Part shown: in pieces, positions 6,914-15,031 of the stretch | Position numbering within the stretch: position 1 is the stretch's first letter | Layout of the letters: each line of letters opens with the position of its first letter | The notes under the pieces: model-generated | Databases searched by the model: none | What the model was told of the DNA's origin: nothing | The model's input: only the letters and a program-made list of their open reading frames with translations | Translations under genes and position numbers: made by a program | Assembly (NCBI GenBank): GCA_934162445.1 | Contig: CAKPIT010000006.1 | Span: 1 to 64,000, forward strand | Reading direction: 5' to 3' | Source: an uncultured Bacilli bacterium | GTDB taxonomy: Bacteria; Bacillota_I; Bacilli_A; RF39; UBA660 | DNA: 64,000 bases

Positions 6914-7804
6914 ATGAAATGTGGAACCGTAAGCATTATGGGACGACCTAATGTTGGTAAAAGTACTTTATTAAATGCTCTTTTAAATGTTAAATTAGCC
7001 ATTACAACCGATAAAGCCGGTACAACTAGAAATATTATTCAAGGAATTTATCAAGATCAAGATTCCCAAATAATTTTTATTGATACGCCGGGGATTCATA
7101 AACCTCTTAATAAATTAGAGACTATTCTCAATAGTAAATCATATCAAAATATTGAAAACTCTGATGTTATTCTCTTACTAATAGATGCTACCACAGGTTT
7201 TGGTAAAGGCGATAAATTTATTCTTGACAAAATAAAAGAAAATAAAGATGCTAAAGTATTTCTTATCTTAAATAAAGTAGATAAAGTTAATAATGAAAAA
7301 TTACTAAAAATAATTACTAGTACTAAAGATTTATATGATTTTAGTGAAATTATTCCAATTTCTGCTTTAAAACATGAGTCATTAGATGATTTAATAAAAA
7401 CTCTAAAAAAATATTTACCTCTTAATGAACCAATCTTCAAAAATGATGAATTAACCAATTTACCAGTTAAATTTATTATGGCAGAGTTTGTTAGAGAAAA
7501 ATTAATGCAATTAACCGAAAAAGAAATACCTCATACTGTCACTTGCTACACTGAAGAATATAAAGAAGAAGATAATCTTGTTAAATTAAGTGTTTTAATA
7601 GTTGTTGATAGAGCTAACCTTAAAAAAATTATAATTGGTAAGCAAGGTAAAATGTTAAAAGAAGTAGGGACTTTAGCAAGACATGATATGGAAGAATTTT
7701 TAGGTAAAAAAGTATATTTAAATCTATATGTTAAAACAATTGAAAATTGGCGTGATAAAGAAAAATATTTAATAGAGCTTGGTTTAGACGATAAAAATGC
7801 ATAA
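6914..7804 (+). CDS. era: GTPase Era
   Basis: A 296-residue ribosome-assembly GTPase that binds 16S rRNA. The G1 motif GRPNVGKS is at residues 10-17, followed by the effector region with TTRN, G3 DTPG and G4 NKVD. The C-terminal KH domain includes IIGKQGKMLKEVG. Length is normal. AAGGAGG precedes the ATG by seven bases. It belongs to the ybeY-dgkA-era-yqzL-recO block; Era, YbeY and S21 all act on the 3' end of 16S rRNA. Confidence 0.96.
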   Translation: MKCGTVSIMGRPNVGKSTLLNALLNVKLAITTDKAGTTRNIIQGIYQDQDSQIIFIDTPGIHKPLNKLETILNSKSYQNIENSDVILLLIDATTGFGKGDKFILDKIKENKDAKVFLILNKVDKVNNEKLLKIITSTKDLYDFSEIIPISALKHESLDDLIKTLKKYLPLNEPIFKNDELTNLPVKFIMAEFVREKLMQLTEKEIPHTVTCYTEEYKEEDNLVKLSVLIVVDRANLKKIIIGKQGKMLKEVGTLARHDMEEFLGKKVYLNLYVKTIENWRDKEKYLIELGLDDKNA

Positions 7805-7822
7805 AAATTAAATTTTCTCATC

Positions 7823-7867
7823 ACTATTTGATAAAGGAGATGTGAAAATGACTAGTTATCAAATAGT
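7823..7867 (+). promoter_or_regulatory. 11-bp inverted repeat enclosing the yqzL start
   Basis: ACTATTTGATA (7823-7833) and TATCAAATAGT (7857-7867) are perfect inverted repeats. Their 23-base loop contains both the AAAGGAG ribosome binding site and the ATG of the small gene that follows. In mRNA this hairpin could affect access to the start. Confidence 0.5.
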
Positions 7868-7979
7868 ATGGAATCTTTTTAAGAAAACCGGAGATATTAA
7901 ATACTTTCTTTTAGCAAGTAAAATAAAGGAAAGTGAACATAATGAAAATAGTAGATGTAAAAGGCCTCGCCTTAAGTGA
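7848..7979 (+). CDS. yqzL: YqzL-like small protein
   Basis: A 43-residue protein starting MTSYQIVWNLFKKTGDI. The pattern W..F..TGD...YLL resembles YqzL, the tiny protein found between era and recO in Bacillus, and it sits in exactly that place. AAAGGAG precedes the ATG. The C-terminus overlaps the start of recO by 38 bases and is basic. Function is unknown. Assignment rests on both the sequence pattern and synteny. Confidence 0.65.
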   Translation: MTSYQIVWNLFKKTGDIKYFLLASKIKESEHNENSRCKRPRLK

Positions 7980-8676
7980 AACAAATTATAGTGATTCTAG
8001 TAAAATTTTAAATGTTTTAACAGAAGAATATGGTTTAGTCGGTATTATTTCAAAAGGCTGTCGGGCTCTTAAAAGTAAATTGCGCGGGAGTTCAAGAAAA
8101 CTCATTTATGGAACCTATCATTTCTATTATAAAGAAAACGGTCTTTCAACTTTAATCAGTGTTGATGTCATAAATGACTATCCCAAAACCATGAAAAGTT
8201 TAGAATCTGTAGTTTATGCTACTTATTTATTAGATCTTACTAAACAAGTTGCTAAAGATAATCAAGATAAAGAAATATTAAATATAATAGTTAGTGCCTT
8301 ATCAAAAATAGAACAAGGTCTAAATCCTTCTGTAATTAAAAATATTCTTGAATTAAAATATTTAAGTTTTTTAGGAGTGGCACCCATTGTTGATGGCTGT
8401 TCTATTTGTGGTAAAACAACTAATATTATCAGTTTAAGCGATACAGCAGGCGGCTTCATTTGTAGCAATTGCTATCAAAACGAAGGTTATTATAGTGCTA
8501 AAGCTATAAAATTATTACAAATGTATTACTATATAGATATATCCAAATTAGAAAAAATTGATGTTGAAGAAAAAGCTAATAATGAAATAAGTAAATTTCT
8601 TGATGCCTATTATGAACGCTATACAGGAATTTATTTAAAAAGTAAGAATATGAAAAATCTTGCTAAGTTATTATGA
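7942..8676 (+). CDS. recO: DNA repair protein RecO
   Basis: A 244-residue recombination mediator that helps RecR load RecA in gap repair. The N-terminal OB-fold (residues 1-80) starts KIVDVKGLALSETNYSD. The C-terminal helical domain holds a four-Cys zinc site, CSIC and CSNC. Length matches the family. ATG 7942 was chosen, with AAAGGAAAG upstream; an in-frame GTG nine bases earlier is less likely. It overlaps the end of yqzL and ends with TGA, which shows that TGA is a stop in this genome. Confidence 0.93.
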   Translation: MKIVDVKGLALSETNYSDSSKILNVLTEEYGLVGIISKGCRALKSKLRGSSRKLIYGTYHFYYKENGLSTLISVDVINDYPKTMKSLESVVYATYLLDLTKQVAKDNQDKEILNIIVSALSKIEQGLNPSVIKNILELKYLSFLGVAPIVDGCSICGKTTNIISLSDTAGGFICSNCYQNEGYYSAKAIKLLQMYYYIDISKLEKIDVEEKANNEISKFLDAYYERYTGIYLKSKNMKNLAKLL

Positions 8677-8689
8677 AGTAGGAGTAATT

Positions 8690-9655
8690 ATGAAAAAAAA
8701 GATTATAATTTTAACTAGTATATTTATTTTAATTTCTATTTGTATGATAAGTGGAGTAACTTATAACTTTGACCAAGCCATTTATCACTTTTTTATAACC
8801 AAACAACCACCTGTAGTTACCAAAATGTTTAATTTGATAAGTACTATGGGTTCAACCGAAGCCATAATTATTATTACTCTCGGTTTAATTTTCCTTTTAA
8901 ATACTAACCATAAAAGAGTGTTTGCTCTTGCCAATACTGCTTTAAGTGCCCTTATAATTTTTATTAGTAAAAATATTTTCACAAGACCGCGCCCATATAT
9001 TGGTAGTCTTATTTTAAACAGTTATAGCTTTCCAAGTGGTCATAGTTTAATTGCTACTACTTATTATGGTTATTTAATTTACTTGTTAAATAAAAGTGAT
9101 TATCATCCAATAACTAAAAAAATAGGGACAATTAGTCTTTCTAGTTTAATCTTTCTAATCGCCTTAAGTCGTCTTGTTTTAGGTGTTCATTATTTAACCG
9201 ATATTTTAGCAGGAATCACTCTAGGCCTTCTAATTTTAAGTGTTACTATTTATTATTATGAAAAGACTAAAGAAAAAAACATCAAAGAAAAACCAATATT
9301 AAGGACTTTAAGTTATGGCTTGAATGGAATAACTTATACTTTAAGTCATGAGAGGAATATGGTTATTCACTTTTTAATTATGATTTTAGTAATCATTGCT
9401 GGTATAACTTTTAAAATCAGTTTTAATGAATGGTTAGTCTGCTTTTTACTTTTCGCTTTAGTCTTATCATTAGAACTAGCCAATACTGCTATTGAAAATG
9501 TTGTTGATCTTGTAACAAGTGAAAAAAATTCTAAAGCCAAAATAGCCAAAGATGCTTCCGCCGGAGCCGTTTTAATATCTGCCATTTTTGCTAGTATTAT
9601 TGGTCTTAGTATCTTTCTTCCTAAACTAATTAATCTTTACCTTGGCAAACTTTAA
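8690..9655 (+). CDS. PAP2 phosphatase-DgkA kinase fusion
   Basis: A 321-residue membrane protein with two enzyme domains. Residues 1-190 are a PAP2 phosphatase: Lys94 and the RP at 99-100, then PSGH at 115-118, then SR at 160-161 with His167 and Asp171. Residues 200-320 are a DgkA-type kinase with LELANTAIEN around 261-270 (catalytic Glu262). A PAP2 enzyme would dephosphorylate undecaprenyl pyrophosphate (or a related lipid phosphate), and the kinase would phosphorylate undecaprenol, so both could serve lipid-carrier recycling. AGTAGGAG precedes ATG 8690. A separate dgkA lies 2 kb upstream, and the two kinase domains look like paralogues (SLELANTAIE and AVELVNTAIE). Confidence 0.88.
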   Translation: MKKKIIILTSIFILISICMISGVTYNFDQAIYHFFITKQPPVVTKMFNLISTMGSTEAIIIITLGLIFLLNTNHKRVFALANTALSALIIFISKNIFTRPRPYIGSLILNSYSFPSGHSLIATTYYGYLIYLLNKSDYHPITKKIGTISLSSLIFLIALSRLVLGVHYLTDILAGITLGLLILSVTIYYYEKTKEKNIKEKPILRTLSYGLNGITYTLSHERNMVIHFLIMILVIIAGITFKISFNEWLVCFLLFALVLSLELANTAIENVVDLVTSEKNSKAKIAKDASAGAVLISAIFASIIGLSIFLPKLINLYLGKL

Positions 9656-9670
9656 AAAAAAAAGTATAAT
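9642..9670 (+). promoter_or_regulatory. SigA-type promoter before the LOG-like gene
   Basis: TTGGCA (9642-9647), a 17-base spacer and TATAAT (9665-9670). The -35 lies in the last codons of the PAP2-DgkA gene. It probably drives the three-gene unit up to 12364. Confidence 0.65.
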
Positions 9671-9693
9671 AAAAAGCGAAAGAGGTGGAAAAT

Positions 9694-10254
9694 ATGAATT
9701 TAGGAATATTAGGAAGTAGTAGTACTAGCCTCGCTTTAGATAGCTATTTAACTAATTCTAATGCTGCTGATTTACTTGCTACAAAAAAAGATTATACATT
9801 TATAGTTGGCTGTGAAACAGGACCAATGCAAAATGTTGTAGAACTTTTAGAAGAAAAAGGTTGTTTCATGGAATATGTCGGTCTAGCAGGAAGTAAAGAA
9901 TTAGAAAATAGTAGTGCTGATGTAAAAATTACAGCTACATCTCCAATCAACAGAACGGAAATTATCACTAATGAAAGTGATGCTTTACTATTTTTAAGTG
10001 GAGGCATAGGGACAAGAGCAGAGTTTTATAGTGCTCTAACAACCAAATTAGAATTAAACACTGATAAACCTTTAATAATATATAACGAAGATCATAGTTA
10101 CGATACCTTGTTAAAGGATATGGATCAAGCTATTAAACAAGGAAGCATGACTAGTAGTGCTAGACTATGTTTTGATGTTGCCATGAATACTAATGAATTA
10201 GATACTATCTTAAAGAAATATGAAAATAAAACTACAAAGGAGAAGAGTAAATAA
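9694..10254 (+). CDS. LOG/TIGR00730-like Rossmann nucleotide-binding protein
   Basis: A 186-residue Rossmann-fold protein. The N-terminus [10 protein letters not shown] and the glycine-rich [14 protein letters not shown] (residues 102-115) resemble the PGGxGTxxE motif of LOG-family proteins, in which the Glu and Arg take part in phosphoribohydrolase activity on nucleotide substrates. The motif is altered (SGG rather than PGG). The substrate is unknown. ATG 9694 follows AGAGGTGG; an in-frame GTG at 9685 lies inside that site. Its stop overlaps the ATG of glyQS by one base, so the two are translationally coupled. Confidence 0.65.
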   Translation: MNLGILGSSSTSLALDSYLTNSNAADLLATKKDYTFIVGCETGPMQNVVELLEEKGCFMEYVGLAGSKELENSSADVKITATSPINRTEIITNESDALLFLSGGIGTRAEFYSALTTKLELNTDKPLIIYNEDHSYDTLLKDMDQAIKQGSMTSSARLCFDVAMNTNELDTILKKYENKTTKEKSK

Positions 10255-11630
10255 TGGAAAAATTAACGATGGAAAAATTAGTTAACTACTGTAAACAATA
10301 TGGAATAATCTTTCAAGGAAGTGAAATTTATGGTGGCCTAGCTAATACATGGGATTATGGTCCTGTTGGCGTTTTATTAAAAAACAATGTCAAAAAAGCA
10401 TGGTGGAAAAAATTCATTCAAGAAGATCCTAATAATGTTGGCTTAGATAGTGCTATTTTAATGAATCCTAAAACATGGGAAGCAAGTGGTCATTTAGCTA
10501 CATTTTCTGATCCTTTAATTGATTGTAAGAAATGTAAAACTAGACATCGCGCTGATAAACTAATTGAAGAAAGTGGTGTTTTAGAAGAAGCCGGTGGTAT
10601 GAGTCATGAAGATTTAATGAAAACCATAAAAGAAAATAATATCACTTGTCCAAACTGTGGTGCTCTAGATTACACTGATATAAGAGAATTCAATTTAATG
10701 TTTAAAACTTTCCAAGGTGTAACAGAAGATAATAAAAGTACTATCTACTTAAGACCCGAAACTGCTCAAGGTATATTTGTTGACTTTTTAAACGTTCAAC
10801 GTAGTATGCGTCTTAAAGTGCCATTTGGTATTGGTCAAATAGGAAAAAGCTTTCGTAATGAAATAACTCCCGGTAACTTTATCTTTAGAACTAGAGAATT
10901 TGAACAAATGGAACTTGAATTTTTCTGTAAGCCGGGTAGTGAATTAGATTATCACAAATATTACAAAGCCTTTTGTTACAACTTCCTATTAAATTTAGGA
11001 GTAACTAAAGAAAATTTACGGTTAAGAGATCACTCTAAAGAAGAATTAAGTTTCTATAGTAATGCTACTACTGATATTGAATATAAATTTCCATTTGGAT
11101 TTGGAGAACTTTGGGGAATCGCTTCAAGAACTGATTATGATTTGAAAAGCCACCAAACAGTTTCCAAAGTAAAACAAGAATATCTTGATCCCGAAACCAA
11201 CGAAAAATACATTCCATATGTTATTGAACCAAGTGTTGGTGTTGATAGATTACTATTAGCTGTTTTATGTGATGCCTATCATGAAGAAACTCTAGAAAAT
11301 AATGATACAAGAGAAGTCCTAAAACTTCATCCATTCCTAGCCCCATATAAACTAGCAGTCCTTCCTCTTGCCAAAAAATATCATGGTGAAAAAGCAACTG
11401 AAATATATAAAGAATTAAGTAAATATTTCTTTGTTAGCTATGATGCATCAGGCTCAATTGGTAAAAGATATCGCCGTCAAGATGCAATAGGTACTCCATA
11501 TTGCCTTACTGTTGATGAAAATACGTTAAAAGATAATACTGTTACAATTAGAAATAGAGATACTATGGAACAAGTAACTTTAAAATTAGAAGAAGTAAAA
11601 GAATATATTGAAAAGAGTTTAGAATTTTAA
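10254..11630 (+). CDS. glyQS: Glycyl-tRNA synthetase, single-chain class II
   Basis: A 458-residue homodimer-type glycyl-tRNA synthetase (eukaryote/archaea-like form, not the alpha2-beta2 form). The N-terminal catalytic part has [18 protein letters not shown], and a Cys zinc pair CKKC with CPNC follows. Class II motif 2 is at [21 protein letters not shown], and motif 3 lies around [10 protein letters not shown]. The C-terminal anticodon-binding domain runs from about 355 to the end. It charges tRNA-Gly, one gene for which is at 79-152. No T-box leader precedes it; it shares the promoter at 9642. Confidence 0.97.
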   Translation: MEKLTMEKLVNYCKQYGIIFQGSEIYGGLANTWDYGPVGVLLKNNVKKAWWKKFIQEDPNNVGLDSAILMNPKTWEASGHLATFSDPLIDCKKCKTRHRADKLIEESGVLEEAGGMSHEDLMKTIKENNITCPNCGALDYTDIREFNLMFKTFQGVTEDNKSTIYLRPETAQGIFVDFLNVQRSMRLKVPFGIGQIGKSFRNEITPGNFIFRTREFEQMELEFFCKPGSELDYHKYYKAFCYNFLLNLGVTKENLRLRDHSKEELSFYSNATTDIEYKFPFGFGELWGIASRTDYDLKSHQTVSKVKQEYLDPETNEKYIPYVIEPSVGVDRLLLAVLCDAYHEETLENNDTREVLKLHPFLAPYKLAVLPLAKKYHGEKATEIYKELSKYFFVSYDASGSIGKRYRRQDAIGTPYCLTVDENTLKDNTVTIRNRDTMEQVTLKLEEVKEYIEKSLEF

Positions 11631-12364
11631 TGAAGCCTATCATCGGTATCATGACAAGAAGTGGAGCAAATGAAAATAATACCCCACTTCAGTTTGTTTT
11701 TGAAAGCATAAGACAAGCAGTTATTTATAGTAATGGTGTTCCTTTATATTTAACACCACCTCAGAATATAAGCTATTATCAAACTCATTATAAAGATTTT
11801 CCACCATTAACTAGTGAAGAAAAAGAAATAATAAATTATCAATTATCACTAATAGATGGTCTTCTTCTTCCCGGTGGTTCAAAAATGACATATTATGACT
11901 TTTATGTTCTTAAAGAATGTCTCAAAAGAAACATTCCTGTTTTAGGTATCTGCTTAGGTATGCAAATAATTGCCAATTTAAATATTAATAACTTTACTCT
12001 TTTAGATGTTCCTAATCAAAATATTCATCATCATCCTAATGATGTAACCAAAACTCATCCTATAACTATTGAAAAAAATAGTATTCTGTATAAAATTTTA
12101 CAAAAAGATAATATCTTAGTTAATTCTAATCATACTAAAATGGTTGATTATACCAAAGAGTGTAGTGTTATCGCCAGAAGCTCTGATAATGTTATTGAGG
12201 CCGTCGAACTAAAAAATTATGATTTTTGTCTTGGTGTTCAGTGGCATCCAGAAAAAGATATTTTAACGAATTCTGACTCTAAAAAAATATTTTCATATTT
12301 TCTTCAAATGGCACAAAAATATAAAAAAAATAAAGAAAAAACAAATATCAAGTTAAATTTTTAA
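11630..12364 (+). CDS. Class I glutamine amidotransferase-like hydrolase (peptidase C26)
   Basis: A 244-residue protein of the gamma-glutamyl-GABA hydrolase (PuuD-like) family. The nucleophile Cys108 lies in GICLGMQI, the family loop LLLPGGSKM is at 78-86, and the catalytic His206 and Glu208 lie in GVQWHPEKD. The substrate should be a gamma-glutamyl amide, but no polyamine genes are nearby, so it is unknown. The ATG overlaps the glyQS stop by one base, so the two genes are coupled. The C-terminus is Lys-rich. Confidence 0.85.
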   Translation: MKPIIGIMTRSGANENNTPLQFVFESIRQAVIYSNGVPLYLTPPQNISYYQTHYKDFPPLTSEEKEIINYQLSLIDGLLLPGGSKMTYYDFYVLKECLKRNIPVLGICLGMQIIANLNINNFTLLDVPNQNIHHHPNDVTKTHPITIEKNSILYKILQKDNILVNSNHTKMVDYTKECSVIARSSDNVIEAVELKNYDFCLGVQWHPEKDILTNSDSKKIFSYFLQMAQKYKKNKEKTNIKLNF

Positions 12365-12393
12365 CCAAAACCATGCGTTTTTCTAAAAAACAG

Positions 12394-12422
12394 TTGACAA
12401 ATTAACGGTTTTAGCATATATT
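12394..12422 (+). promoter_or_regulatory. SigA-type promoter of infC-rpmI-rplT
   Basis: TTGACA (12394-12399), 17 bases, then TATATT (12417-12422), placed to start a leader of about 150 bases before infC. Confidence 0.75.
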
Positions 12423-12428
12423 AGTAAA

Positions 12429-12580
12429 GACGAAAAGGAAAGAGATGTATTTATATACACCACCTGATTGGCTCAAAGAAGTAATAAATATGCCAATAGG
12501 TCTAAAAGCCTAAAGAATGATCTTGGTTTTTAAGTGGGTATAAATATATATCCACTTTTCTTAATTTTATGGAGGTGTTA
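12429..12580 (+). ncRNA. L20-type leader of the infC operon with attenuator
   Basis: The untranslated leader between the promoter and infC is about 150 bases. In Bacillota this position holds the L20 leader, an RNA that ribosomal protein L20 binds to stop transcription early. A terminator hairpin is visible: AAGTGGGTATA pairs with TATATCCACTT at about 12532-12557, followed by T-rich sequence, just before the ribosome binding site. Upstream segments could form the alternative structure. The identity is inferred from context and the attenuator; I did not fold the RNA. Confidence 0.65.
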
Positions 12581-13117
12581 ATTATAGCAAAGGATAATAG
12601 AAGTCAAAAAATCAATGATGAAATTACCGCTAAAGAAGTACTTGTTATTGGGCCAAACGGTGAACAAGTAGGGATTAAATTGCTTGAAGATGCTAAGACT
12701 TTAGCTAGATATGCTAATCTTGACTTAGTCTTAATGAATCCAAATGGAACTCCCCCTGTCTGTAAAGTGATGGATTATAACAAATACCGTTATGAAAGAA
12801 AGAAAAAAGAAAAAGAAGCTTTGAAAAAGCAAAGAGCAACTCAAGCTGAGTTGAAGGAGTACCGTTTATCTCCTGTTATTGATGTAGGTGATTTTGAAAC
12901 AAAATTAAAAAATGTTATCAAATATCTTCAACACGGAGATAAAATAAAACTTACCATCAGATTCAAAGGAAGACAAATGGCACACACTGAGCTAGGTAAG
13001 GAAGTTTTAGAAAAATTTGCAGAAAGAACTTTAGACTATGCAACGATTTTAGAACATCCAAAACTAGATGGACGTACTATGACAATGTTTTTAGTACCTA
13101 AGAAAGATAAACAATAA
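12581..13117 (+). CDS. infC: Translation initiation factor IF-3
   Basis: A 178-residue IF-3 with the usual N-terminal domain (IKLLEDAKTLARYANLDLVL) and C-terminal domain (GDKIKLTIRFKGR, then EHPKLDGRTMTM). It prevents subunit joining and checks the start codon. The start is unusual: GGAGGTG (12571-12577) fits ATT 12581 or ATA 12584, while the only ATG (12569) overlaps the ribosome binding site. IF-3 genes commonly start with ATT or similar codons, which lets IF-3 repress its own translation. First gene of infC-rpmI-rplT. Confidence 0.94.
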   Translation: MIAKDNRSQKINDEITAKEVLVIGPNGEQVGIKLLEDAKTLARYANLDLVLMNPNGTPPVCKVMDYNKYRYERKKKEKEALKKQRATQAELKEYRLSPVIDVGDFETKLKNVIKYLQHGDKIKLTIRFKGRQMAHTELGKEVLEKFAERTLDYATILEHPKLDGRTMTMFLVPKKDKQ

Positions 13118-13130
13118 AGGAGGAAGAAAA

Positions 13131-13316
13131 ATGCCAAAATTAAAAACACATAAAGGAAGTAAAAAAGTTTTTAAGAAAAGAAAAAATGATTACAAAATTG
13201 GACATCCCGGTAGTAGACACAACACAGGAGACAAAAATACAAAATTTAATAGAAAGAAAAGAAGTAGTTCAGCTTTAAGTAAGTCTGACATTAAACGTTT
13301 AAAGAACATAATTTAA
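13131..13316 (+). CDS. rpmI: Ribosomal protein bL35
   Basis: A 61-residue basic 50S protein with MPKLKTHKGSKKVFKKRK and the family's central H.G..H pattern (GHPGSRHNTGDK). Length is normal. AAAGGAGG precedes the ATG. It lies 13 bases after infC and 24 before rplT, the classic order, under the same L20-type leader. Confidence 0.96.
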   Translation: MPKLKTHKGSKKVFKKRKNDYKIGHPGSRHNTGDKNTKFNRKKRSSSALSKSDIKRLKNII

Positions 13317-13340
13317 TAAACAAAAAGGAGGAAAAGAAGT

Positions 13341-13937
13341 ATGGCAAGAGTTAAAAATGGAGCTGCAACAAAAGCTCGTCATAAAAAAGTATTAAAACAA
13401 GCTAAAGGATATTTTGGAAGTAAACACAGACTATATAAAAGTGCAAAAGAACAATTAATGCATTCAGGAAGATATGCATTCCGTGATCGTAAACAAAAGA
13501 AAAGAGAATTCAGAAAATTATGGATAACAAGAATCAATGCCGCTTGTCGTGAAAATGGTATTAGTTATTCAAGATTTATTGAAGGTTTAACTAAAGCTGG
13601 TGTTCTAGTAAACCGTAAAATGTTAAGTGAAATTGCAATTAACGATCCAAAAGCCTTCAGTGAATTAGTAAAAGTTGCTAAAGATGGCAAAGAAGGTAAA
13701 ATTACTGCTAAAGAAGTAACTGCTACTAATGAAGTAAGAATTGAAAAAGCAAAAGAAACAACTAAGAAAGAAACAAAAACAACTTCTAAGAAAGAAGAAG
13801 TAAAAAAAGAAACAAAAGAAACCAAAACAGATTACAGTAAAATGACTGTTGCAGAATTAAAAGAAATTGCTAAGAGCAAGAATATATCTACAACAGGACT
13901 TAAAAAAGCTGAAATAATTGAAGCTTTAAACAAATAA
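13341..13937 (+). CDS. rplT: Ribosomal protein bL20 with C-terminal SAP/Rho-N-like tail
   Basis: Residues 1-118 are a normal L20 ([41 protein letters not shown]), an early-assembly 23S rRNA binder and, in Bacillota, the repressor of its own operon. The protein is 198 residues, about 80 longer than usual. The extra part is a Lys/Glu/Thr-rich linker, then a 36-residue helical module from about residue 164 ([20 protein letters not shown]) that resembles SAP or Rho N-terminal nucleic-acid-binding domains. The same module ends ribosomal protein S2, encoded next door. The shared DNA is almost identical, which points to recent duplication or gene conversion. Confidence 0.95.
   Translation: MARVKNGAATKARHKKVLKQAKGYFGSKHRLYKSAKEQLMHSGRYAFRDRKQKKREFRKLWITRINAACRENGISYSRFIEGLTKAGVLVNRKMLSEIAINDPKAFSELVKVAKDGKEGKITAKEVTATNEVRIEKAKETTKKETKTTSKKEEVKKETKETKTDYSKMTVAELKEIAKSKNISTTGLKKAEIIEALNK
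13830..13937 (+). repeat. Near-identical 108-bp repeat, copy 1 (rplT end)
   Basis: This stretch encodes the SAP/Rho-N-like tail of L20 and matches 14867-14974 at the end of rpsB, with only a handful of differences: one in GTM/ACT-type third positions, one AAG/AAA, and the penultimate codons (AAC versus TCT). Confidence 0.9.
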
Positions 13938-13953
13938 ACATATTTTGGAATTT

Positions 13954-13985
13954 AATTATCTAGTGCCTAAATGGTGATAATTTTT
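13954..13985 (+). terminator. Terminator after rplT
   Basis: AATTATC pairs with GATAATT, with an inner GCC/GGT pairing, followed by TTTT. It separates the infC operon from rpsB. Confidence 0.6.
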
Positions 13986-14026
13986 AGAACAAAATAGAAG
14001 TAAAAAAACGAAAAGGAGAAAAAGAT

Positions 14027-14974
14027 ATGACAGTAGTATCAATGAATTATTTATTAGAATCAGGTGTACACTTTGGACACCAAAAAAGAAGATGGAATCC
14101 AAAAATGAAGGAATACATCTATACAACAAGAGATGATATTTATATTATCGATTTACAAAAGACATCTAAATGTCTTGATAAAGCTTATGAAGCTTTAAAA
14201 CAAATAATAACTGATGGTGGAAAAGTATTATTTGTAGGAACTAAAAAACAAGCTATGGAAGCAGCTGAAGAAAATGCAACTAGAACTAATATGTACTTTG
14301 TTAATGAGAGATGGTTAGGAGGAACATTAACCAACTTTAGAACTATTAGATCAAGAATCAAAAGAATGGAAGAAATCGAAAAAATGGAATCAAACGGTAC
14401 ATTTGATTTACTTCCTAAAAAAGAAGTAATTGGTTTAAAGAAAGAATATGCTAAATTAAATAAAAACTTACGTGGAATAAGAGACATGAAGAAAATTCCA
14501 AACGCTTTAATTATCGTTGATCCTAAAAAAGAAGAAAACGCTATCAAAGAAGCAAGAATTTTAGGAATTCCTGTATTTGGTATTGTTGATACCAATGGTG
14601 ATCCAGATATGGTTGATTATGTTATTCCGGGAAATGATGATGCTGTTCGCGCTGTAAAATTATTAATTGGTGCTTTAACAAATGCTATCGCTGAAGTTAA
14701 TGGCAACGAAGTTATTGATTATATTACAGAAGAAGATAAAGCCAAGAAAGAAAAGAAAGAAGCTAAAAGAGAAGAAAATACTGTAGCTACTAAAAAAGAA
14801 TCAAAAAAAGTAGAAAAAGAAGCTCCTAAAAAAGCTGAAGTAAAAGAAGAAAAGAAAGAAGAAGTAGATTACAGTAAAATGACAGTTGCAGAATTAAAAG
14901 AAATTGCTAAGAGCAAAAATATATCTACAACAGGACTTAAAAAAGCTGAAATAATTGAAGCTTTATCTAAATAA
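14027..14974 (+). CDS. rpsB: Ribosomal protein uS2 with C-terminal SAP/Rho-N-like tail
   Basis: A 315-residue S2. The first 235 or so residues are canonical ([54 protein letters not shown]). A charged Lys/Glu linker follows ([16 protein letters not shown]), then the 36-residue helical module from about residue 281 that also ends L20. The module resembles SAP/Rho-N nucleic-acid-binding domains; in this protein it would sit on a flexible arm of the 30S subunit. GGAGAAAAAG precedes the ATG. tsf follows, the usual pairing. Confidence 0.96.
   Translation: MTVVSMNYLLESGVHFGHQKRRWNPKMKEYIYTTRDDIYIIDLQKTSKCLDKAYEALKQIITDGGKVLFVGTKKQAMEAAEENATRTNMYFVNERWLGGTLTNFRTIRSRIKRMEEIEKMESNGTFDLLPKKEVIGLKKEYAKLNKNLRGIRDMKKIPNALIIVDPKKEENAIKEARILGIPVFGIVDTNGDPDMVDYVIPGNDDAVRAVKLLIGALTNAIAEVNGNEVIDYITEEDKAKKEKKEAKREENTVATKKESKKVEKEAPKKAEVKEEKKEEVDYSKMTVAELKEIAKSKNISTTGLKKAEIIEALSK
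14867..14974 (+). repeat. Near-identical 108-bp repeat, copy 2 (rpsB end)
   Basis: The counterpart of 13830-13937, encoding the last 36 residues of S2 minus the stop. The third positions match as well as the amino acids, so the similarity is not only protein-level constraint. Confidence 0.9.
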
Positions 14975-14987
14975 AAAAAGGAGGAAG

Positions 14988-15006
14988 GAGGCGTCAGCCT
15001 CTTTTT
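14988..15006 (+). terminator. Short hairpin between rpsB and tsf
   Basis: GAGGC, a GTCA loop and GCCTC, followed by five T. It may be a partial terminator or attenuator that sets the rpsB/tsf ratio, since tsf has no obvious promoter of its own. Confidence 0.6.
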
Positions 15007-15031
15007 CTATAAAAAAGGAAGGAAGAAAAAT

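Noticed and set aside
14988..15006. A full terminator splitting rpsB and tsf into separate transcripts
   Set aside because: The stem is only five pairs, and no promoter for tsf was seen, so partial attenuation is more likely.
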